A DNA stretch of 6,119 bases, taken from Planctomycetota bacterium. GTDB lineage: Bacteria; Planctomycetota; Planctomycetia; Pirellulales; Lacipirellulaceae. The translations under genes were made by a program, and so were the position numbers. The notes beneath the pieces are model-generated. The model saw only the letters and a program-made list of their open reading frames with translations, did no database searches and was not told where the DNA came from. The stretch spans positions 1 to 6,119 of the forward strand of contig JAJRUA010000031.1 in NCBI GenBank assembly GCA_024278035.1. The letters are read 5' to 3'. Positions 1 through 4,005 of the stretch are shown one piece after another. Every line of letters begins with the position of its first letter. Position 1 is the stretch's first letter.

Positions 1-1599
1 CCCTCACTCGCCGGACCAAAGCGTCCGCAAGATCGCGTGTCGCTCACCGAGATGAAGACCGAATTCGCCAAGTCGCTCTCCGCCGATGTCGGGCCGAAAG
101 GGTTTGGCCTGTCGGACGAAGTGCTAGGCCGTACCATGACGATCCAGGACAATGGCCAATCGTCGGAGATCACTCACGGAGCGGTTGCCATTGCAGCGAT
201 CACCAGTTGCACCAATACGTCGAACCCCAGCGTGATGGTCGCCGCCGGTTTGGTAGCGAAGAAGGCGGCCGCCCTCGGCCTCAAAGCCCAATCGCATGTG
301 AAGACGAGCCTCGCCCCCGGTTCGCGCGTTGTGACGGACTATCTTGAGAAGAGTGGCCTCGACCAATCGCTCGAAGCGGTCGGTTTCTACACCGTCGGCT
401 ACGGCTGCACCACGTGCATCGGCAATAGTGGTCCGCTGCCTGAGCCGGTGGCCAATGCTGTTGTCGAAGGTGAACTGATCGTGTCGGGCGTTCTCTCCGG
501 CAACCGGAACTTCGAGGGTCGTATCAACCCGCACGTGAAGGCCAACTACTTAGCAAGCCCGCCACTGGTGGTCGCCTATGCCATTGCCGGTACGACCGAC
601 ATTGACCTTACGACCGAGCCGCTCGGCCAAGACACCAGCGGCAGCGACGTTTTCCTCAAAGACATTTGGCCCACGCACGAGGAGGTTCAATCGACCGTCG
701 ATGCGTGTGTGCTGCCCGAGATGTTCCAAAACCAGTACGGCGGTGTTTGGGAGAAGAACGCCATGTGGAACGCCATCGCCACAAGCGAAGGGAGCCTCTT
801 CGACTGGGACTCGCAAAGCACTTACATCCAAGAGCCCCCGTTCCTTACGACGCTCACAGTCGAGGTAAGCCCGATCGCTCCGATCACGGGTGCCCGTTGC
901 ATGGCCGTGCTGGGGGATTCGACGACGACCGACCACATCTCGCCCGCCGGGGCGATTGCCAAGGACTCGCCCGCTGGGCGGTTCTTGCAAGAGGCGGGCG
1001 TTGATTCTCGTGATTTTAATAGTTACGGCTCGCGGCGCGGCAACGACCGGGTGATGACCCGCGGCACGTTCGCCAACATCCGCATCCGTAACCACTTGGC
1101 CCCCGGTACCGAGGGGGGCGTCACCAAGTATTTGCCCCTTGATCCCCAATCGCCGGGGGCGGGCGAAGTGATGTCCATCTACGACGCTGCGATGAAGTAC
1201 CAAGCGGACGGCACGCCGCTCGTCGTCTTAGCCGGTGCGGAGTACGGCACGGGCAGCAGCCGCGACTGGGCCGCCAAGGGGACCTATCTATTGGGCGTCC
1301 GGGCCGTGCTAGCCGCCAGTTACGAGCGCATTCATCGCAGTAACTTGGTCATGATGGGCGTCCTGCCGCTGGAGTTCCAAGACGGCGCCACTCGCGAATC
1401 GCTCGGCCTCACCGGCGAAGAGACTTTTGATATCGAAGGCCTCAGCGACGACCTCCAGCCACGCCAAACGATCACCGTCAAAGCGGGCGAAAAGACCTTC
1501 CCAATGACGGTCCGAATCGACACGCCCGTCGAGCTGGACTACTACCGCCACGGCGGCATCTTGGCCTTCGTCTTACGGAAGCTGTTGTCGGAAGAGTGA
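1..1599 (+). CDS. acnA: Aconitate hydratase (AcnA/IRP1 type), 5'-truncated
   Basis: C-terminal 532 residues of a cytosolic [4Fe-4S] aconitase, the TCA-cycle enzyme that interconverts citrate and isocitrate. The frame is open from base 1. The GTG at 37 is not the real start, because the preceding codons read [12 protein letters not shown], a conserved internal AcnA segment; about 360 N-terminal residues are probably missing. All three cluster cysteines are visible: SCTNTSNP (Cys codon 208-210) and [10 protein letters not shown] (Cys codons 406-408 and 415-417). The active-site arginine pair of NRNFEGR is at 505-507 and 520-522. The swivel domain has [25 protein letters not shown] and YGTGSSRDW, whose first serine is the catalytic base in aconitases. 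No residue looks damaged, so the enzyme should be functional. The stop codon abuts a dispersed repeat, and the next gene converges on it from the minus strand. No canonical terminator follows. Confidence 0.97.
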   Translation, partial: PSLAGPKRPQDRVSLTEMKTEFAKSLSADVGPKGFGLSDEVLGRTMTIQDNGQSSEITHGAVAIAAITSCTNTSNPSVMVAAGLVAKKAAALGLKAQSHVKTSLAPGSRVVTDYLEKSGLDQSLEAVGFYTVGYGCTTCIGNSGPLPEPVANAVVEGELIVSGVLSGNRNFEGRINPHVKANYLASPPLVVAYAIAGTTDIDLTTEPLGQDTSGSDVFLKDIWPTHEEVQSTVDACVLPEMFQNQYGGVWEKNAMWNAIATSEGSLFDWDSQSTYIQEPPFLTTLTVEVSPIAPITGARCMAVLGDSTTTDHISPAGAIAKDSPAGRFLQEAGVDSRDFNSYGSRRGNDRVMTRGTFANIRIRNHLAPGTEGGVTKYLPLDPQSPGAGEVMSIYDAAMKYQADGTPLVVLAGAEYGTGSSRDWAAKGTYLLGVRAVLAASYERIHRSNLVMMGVLPLEFQDGATRESLGLTGEETFDIEGLSDDLQPRQTITVKAGEKTFPMTVRIDTPVELDYYRHGGILAFVLRKLLSEE

Positions 1600-1700
1600 A
1601 CCACGACGGAACTACGGAACGACGAAAGGAAAGATGAGGAACCGCGAATACGCGCGAATGAAACGCAAATAAAATGAGGTAGGCTGGTACCGGTAGACCA
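1598..1700 (+). repeat. Left arm of compound inverted repeat
   Basis: Three blocks recur in reverse complement at 2395-2547. Block A, 1598-1627, begins GAACCACGACGGAAC and matches 29/30 bases. Block B, 1636-1672, contains CCGCGAATACGCGCGAATG and matches 36/37. Block C, 1679-1700, begins GTAGGCTGGT and matches more loosely. Block A starts inside the aconitase stop codon. Block C can form a hairpin with the following bases (GTAG, TGGT / ACCA, CTAC), and that last CTAC overlaps the stop codon of the minus-strand lipoprotein gene. The blocks resemble dispersed intergenic repeats of planctomycetes; that part is recollection, not a search. Confidence 0.88.
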
Positions 1701-1703
1701 ACG

Positions 1704-2303
1704 CTACTGCTGGTTTTTCTGGTAATCTCTAATAAAGGTTAAAAGAGCATCTTCAAACGCTTCATTGTAGTCGTCGGGGGTTTCAACCTTTATTGAATCG
1801 GTGGGTGTTGTATGCCTGCCTTGGTAGACATCAGCGTTGAGTGGGTAGGTTTCTTGGAAGATAGTATCCGTATTATTTGACAATGAAATCACCATGTCGA
1901 TGCTTACCGGCATGTGAGTTCCGATCAAACCCAAGCTGTAGGTCGTTAGATAGCTGCTGGCAAAAGCACGGGCCCTAGCTTTACCAGAGGTTGTATCCTT
2001 AAATTTTACATGTAAAGTCGGAGTATCACTTGGGTATTCATCTGGAGCTTCGGAAAAGACACCTGTCGCCTCAAATACATCCAGTATTTCTTCTCGCATT
2101 CCTTTTTCAGCAAAGCCCATGCGAATACCAAGGTAGTGTCGGAATTCGCAGTCGATTTTTACCGGAAGTGGTTCAGGCGGACGGTATACATCGGCGTAAT
2201 TGGCAAACCCCATAGTTTGGTTTAGGTAGACAGTTTGACACCCAATTGCCATTGCAAAAATGACGATCGCTAATGCAGTTGTAATCGTTCTTGTAAGACC
2301 CAT
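1704..2303 (-). CDS. Small predicted lipoprotein, unknown function
   Basis: A 199-residue protein with a lipoprotein signal peptide: basic residue R5, a hydrophobic core at residues 8-20 (ALAIVIFAMAI) and a lipobox AIGC with the lipidated cysteine at residue 22. The mature part should be anchored to a membrane and face the periplasm. It has no further membrane segment. Around residues 115-145 the pattern SYLTTYSLGLIGTHMPVSI followed by alternating polar and hydrophobic residues suggests beta strands, somewhat like small uncharacterised lipoproteins of Gammaproteobacteria. I do not recognise the family and assign no function. The ATG is supported by a GAGGA ribosome binding site seven bases upstream, right at the signal peptide. 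The gene is convergent with aconitase, has lower GC than its neighbours, and is enclosed by inverted repeats, so it may have been acquired horizontally. Its TAG stop lies in the hairpin of the left repeat arm. Confidence 0.88.
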   Translation of the reverse strand: MGLTRTITTALAIVIFAMAIGCQTVYLNQTMGFANYADVYRPPEPLPVKIDCEFRHYLGIRMGFAEKGMREEILDVFEATGVFSEAPDEYPSDTPTLHVKFKDTTSGKARARAFASSYLTTYSLGLIGTHMPVSIDMVISLSNNTDTIFQETYPLNADVYQGRHTTPTDSIKVETPDDYNEAFEDALLTFIRDYQKNQQ

Positions 2304-2310
2304 TTAGCTA

Positions 2311-2315
2311 TCCTC
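2311..2315 (-). promoter_or_regulatory. Ribosome binding site of the lipoprotein gene
   Basis: GAGGA on the minus strand, seven bases before the ATG at 2303. It fixes the start of the lipoprotein gene and is the clearest Shine-Dalgarno in the window; the other genes here have weak ones or none. Confidence 0.7.
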
Positions 2316-2366
2316 AGCCCCATTTCCCGTGAGTTGCTCGTTGACGGTCGCAAAACAACATTTTTC

Positions 2367-2372
2367 TGTCAA
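2367..2372 (-). promoter_or_regulatory. Candidate -35 box upstream of the lipoprotein gene
   Basis: A perfect TTGACA on the minus strand, 63 bases before the lipoprotein ATG. At a 17-base spacing the next hexamer is GACCGT, a poor -10 box, so a normal housekeeping promoter is not convincing. TTGAC at 2341-2345 and GTCAA at 2368-2372 also form a 5-base inverted repeat that could be an operator or chance. This 264-base gap between the lipoprotein gene and the next plus-strand gene otherwise consists mainly of the right repeat arm. Confidence 0.25.
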
Positions 2373-2394
2373 TGCATATTTAGCGATTAAACGG

Positions 2395-2547
2395 TGGGCC
2401 TAGCGGCACCACCCTACTTTTCTTATTTTTCCTTATTCGCGTTTCATTCGCGCGTATTCGCGGTTCCTCTTCTTTTCTTTTTCTTCGTGTCCTTTGCGCC
2501 CTTCGTGGTTCAAAGCTTTTCGTCGTTTCGTAGTTCCGTCGTGGTTC
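2395..2547 (-). repeat. Right arm of compound inverted repeat
   Basis: Reverse-complement counterpart of 1598-1700. Block C' is 2395-2417, block B' 2433-2469 and block A' 2518-2547. Between B' and A' lies an extra purine/pyrimidine-biased piece (2470-2517) containing TTCGTGTCCTTTGCGCCC and TTCGTGGTTCAAAG. This is a second dispersed-repeat type (read in reverse, AACCACGAAGG ... ACACGAAG) that the left arm lacks. Block C' with its flank makes an imperfect hairpin (GGTGGGCC / GGCACCACC). The arm ends 20 bases before the start of the next gene. Confidence 0.88.
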
Positions 2548-2567
2548 CCTTCGGCCCCAGGTAAAGC

Positions 2568-3095
2568 ATGAAGCCACCCAAGATGCAGCCGACGTTTCGG
2601 CTTGAGCTACCGGGCAACGCAGACCAAGCCCTTGCCCAATTACGCCGTGCCATCCAATCGCCCGAACTCGAAGGCCAGGCCGAGTCGGCAGGGCCTTGTC
2701 TTGATTTTAAGATCGAAGCGGCGGACCGGCGGTTTTGGTCACCGCATCTGTGCATCTCTCTCAGCGACTCCGAAGGGACGGAAGAAACGACCGAAGTCCA
2801 TGGCCGATTCTCGCCTCGCCCCGAGATTTGGACCCTGATCATGGCCACCTATTTCGGCACCATCACCTTTGCCTTCTTTGCCGCCATCTACGGCTACGTG
2901 CAATGGTCGCTTGGCCAGACGCCGTGGGCCCTGGGCGTGGTCCCCGTGGGTGTGGCCCTGATCGCCGCCCTGCATTTGGCGAGCCTCGTCGGCCAACGTC
3001 TCAGTTCAGACCAAATGGAGCTTTTGCGCTCTCGCTTCGACCGATCGGTCGAGATTGCCTTTGATAAAGAAAGTTTGACCGCTAATACGCGCTAA
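2568..3095 (+). CDS. Small two-helix membrane protein, unknown function
   Basis: A 175-residue protein with no signal peptide. Residues 1-87 are a soluble N-terminal part containing FWSPHLCISLS and the acidic stretch DSEGTEETTEVHGRF. Two hydrophobic helices follow: about 88-112 (from WTLIMATYFG to IYGYVQW) and about 119-141 (PWALGVVPVGVALIAALHLA). A short charged tail follows, so both termini should be on the same side, probably the cytoplasm. I do not recognise a named family; it resembles small uncharacterised proteins with a soluble domain followed by two helices. The ATG has only a weak AGG six bases upstream; a second ATG at 2583 is possible. The last five residues and the stop are encoded by a dispersed repeat (3078-3097), so the native C-terminus was probably different. 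It stands alone in its orientation block, with a strong terminator about 80 bases downstream. Confidence 0.8.
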   Translation: MKPPKMQPTFRLELPGNADQALAQLRRAIQSPELEGQAESAGPCLDFKIEAADRRFWSPHLCISLSDSEGTEETTEVHGRFSPRPEIWTLIMATYFGTITFAFFAAIYGYVQWSLGQTPWALGVVPVGVALIAALHLASLVGQRLSSDQMELLRSRFDRSVEIAFDKESLTANTR

Positions 3096-3097
3096 TG
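3078..3097 (+). repeat. Dispersed repeat copy overlapping a gene's 3' end
   Basis: ACCGCTAATACGCGCTAATG matches 18 of 20 bases with 1641-1660 in block B of the left arm (the differences are both T for G). Here it supplies the codons TANTR and the TAA stop of the two-helix membrane protein, so the repeat doubles as coding sequence. Confidence 0.7.
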
Positions 3098-3125
3098 TTC
3101 AGGGATACAAGACAAACAGGAGGGG

Positions 3126-3247
3126 TAATAGGCCCGGCATTCATGCCGGGTTAAAGGGCCCCCGGTCGCCACAAGAAAGCCCCGTTAACGGGGCTTTTTC
3201 TATCACTGGATTCATCGGTGACCCCGGCATAAATGCCGGGCCTATTA
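3126..3247. repeat. 122-bp inverted-repeat unit with terminator inside
   Basis: Arms 3126-3150 and 3223-3247 are reverse complements at 24 of 25 bases (outer end TAATAGGCCCGGCAT). Each arm is itself palindromic (CCCGGCAT / ATGCCGGG), so either each folds alone or the two pair into one long stem. The 72 bases between hold a perfect terminator palindrome. The ends read TA...TA, consistent with, but not proof of, insertion at a TA target as in Tc/mariner-type MITEs. It fills most of the gap between the membrane protein and the sigma factor. Confidence 0.8.
3176..3199 (+). terminator. Strong intrinsic terminator
   Basis: A perfect 22-base palindrome, AAAGCCCCGTT / AACGGGGCTTT, is followed by a run of T (3195-3199). 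It gives a GC-rich stem and U-tract for transcripts coming from the two-helix membrane protein, and isolates the sigma factor-kinase unit from upstream transcription. In the other direction the U-tract is weaker (TTTCTT), but partial bidirectional action is possible. Confidence 0.85.
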
Positions 3248-3329
3248 TCAGTCATTTTTTTCTTATCAGCGTGTAGGAGCGGTTTTTCTTCCTTTCCAAA
3301 AAAAAGATCAGAAAAATTGGGCCGACGGC

Positions 3330-3361
3330 GTGACAACGGGCACCGAGATTCTGCCTATATT
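3330..3361 (+). promoter_or_regulatory. Candidate promoter of the sigma factor-kinase unit
   Basis: GTGACA at 3330-3335 and TATATT at 3356-3361 resemble -35 and -10 boxes, but the 20-base spacer is long. If used, transcription would start about 5-10 bases before the ATG at 3376, giving a nearly leaderless message. That would fit the lack of any Shine-Dalgarno there. An autoregulated ECF-type promoter is an equal possibility. From 3248 to 3330 I see only A- and T-rich runs. Confidence 0.25.
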
Positions 3362-3375
3362 GGTACCAGCCTCCC

Positions 3376-4005
3376 ATGAGCCAATCTTCCTCCAACGCCG
3401 CCGCCCTTCTCGACCGTGCCCAGCAGGGCTCGATGTCTTCGCTCGGGCATTTGATGGGCCTCTACGCCAGCTATCTCAAGCTGGTCGTTTCGGCCCAACT
3501 GGATGGCCGCCTGCGGACGCGGGTCAGTGCGTCGGACGTGGTGCAAGAGACCTTCTACGAAGCGCACCGTGATTTCTCCGGATTTCGTGGCGAATCGCCC
3601 GAGGAGTTTTTGGCATGGATGCGTAAGATTCTAGTGAATAATTTACTTAGGGCCGTTGAGCAACATGTGCTGACCGCCAAACGGGACGTGCGGCGTGAAG
3701 TGTCGCTCGAACGAATGCAGGGAGGCGTCGATCGGTCCGCCATGCGGTTCGCGTCGCTCGCGTCCAGCAAAGAAGAATCGCCCAGCACCGACCTCCAGCG
3801 CCAAGAACGAGAGTCGGTCCTCGCCGAAGTACTAACCGAACTGCCTGCCGATTATCGAAAGCTAATCCGTCTTCGCCATCTGGAAGGACTGTCGTTTGCT
3901 GAGGTGGCGATCCGCATGAACCGATCAAGCGGCGCAGTGCGAATGCTCTGGCTTCGGGCACTGAAGCAGTTGCGTGAAAAGTTCGACGAGCGGGGCAAAC
4001 AATGA
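3376..4005 (+). CDS. ECF-like RNA polymerase sigma factor, kinase-linked
   Basis: A 209-residue sigma-70 family protein with only regions 2 and 4. Region 2 spans about residues 10-95: a helix from ALLDRAQQGSM, then DVVQETFYEAH (54-64, region 2.2) and FLAWMRKILVNNLLR (78-92, region 2.3/2.4). A linker follows (about 96-145). Region 4 spans about 146-202, with LPADYRKLIRLRHLEGLSF and a helix-turn-helix through AEVAIRMNRSSGAVRMLWL that should read the -35 element. It directs RNA polymerase to a special promoter set. It belongs in style to planctomycete ECF sigmas encoded beside Ser/Thr kinases. The residues before the conserved Asp54 are S51-A52-S53 instead of the usual acidic DAE type. The start is the first ATG giving a complete region 2; no Shine-Dalgarno precedes it. 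It overlaps the kinase gene by ATGA. No anti-sigma gene is visible. Confidence 0.92.
   Translation: MSQSSSNAAALLDRAQQGSMSSLGHLMGLYASYLKLVVSAQLDGRLRTRVSASDVVQETFYEAHRDFSGFRGESPEEFLAWMRKILVNNLLRAVEQHVLTAKRDVRREVSLERMQGGVDRSAMRFASLASSKEESPSTDLQRQERESVLAEVLTELPADYRKLIRLRHLEGLSFAEVAIRMNRSSGAVRMLWLRALKQLREKFDERGKQ

Larger units (their letters stand above)
1598..2547. mobile_element. Possible inverted-repeat-bounded gene cassette
   Basis: Two inverted compound repeats enclose exactly one gene, a lipoprotein on the minus strand. Hand counts of four 60-base stretches in that gene gave 38-53% GC, against well over 60% in the aconitase next to it. The order A-B-C reading inwards is the same on both sides, and the right arm carries an extra 48-base piece between A and B. 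No transposase, obvious target-site duplication or recombination site is visible. An alternative is that two dispersed repeats landed independently around an ordinary gene. The boundaries are those of the repeat match. Confidence 0.35.

Noticed and set aside
37..39. GTG as the aconitase start
   Set aside because: The frame is open to base 1 and the upstream codons match a conserved internal AcnA segment, so the gene is cut by the window edge.
550..1203. Long minus-strand open frame (217 codons) opposite aconitase
   Set aside because: It lies wholly antisense to a highly conserved enzyme, shows no domain, and is expected from GC-rich codon bias.
1598..2547. CRISPR array or integron
   Set aside because: The repeats are inverted, not tandem with spacers, and there is no Cas gene, integrase or attC-like site.
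2380..2577. Minus-strand small open frame
   Set aside because: It consists almost entirely of the right repeat arm and has no ribosome binding site or protein-like composition.
3151..3336. Minus-strand small open frame between the membrane protein and sigma factor
   Set aside because: It reads through the terminator and inverted repeat and looks non-coding.
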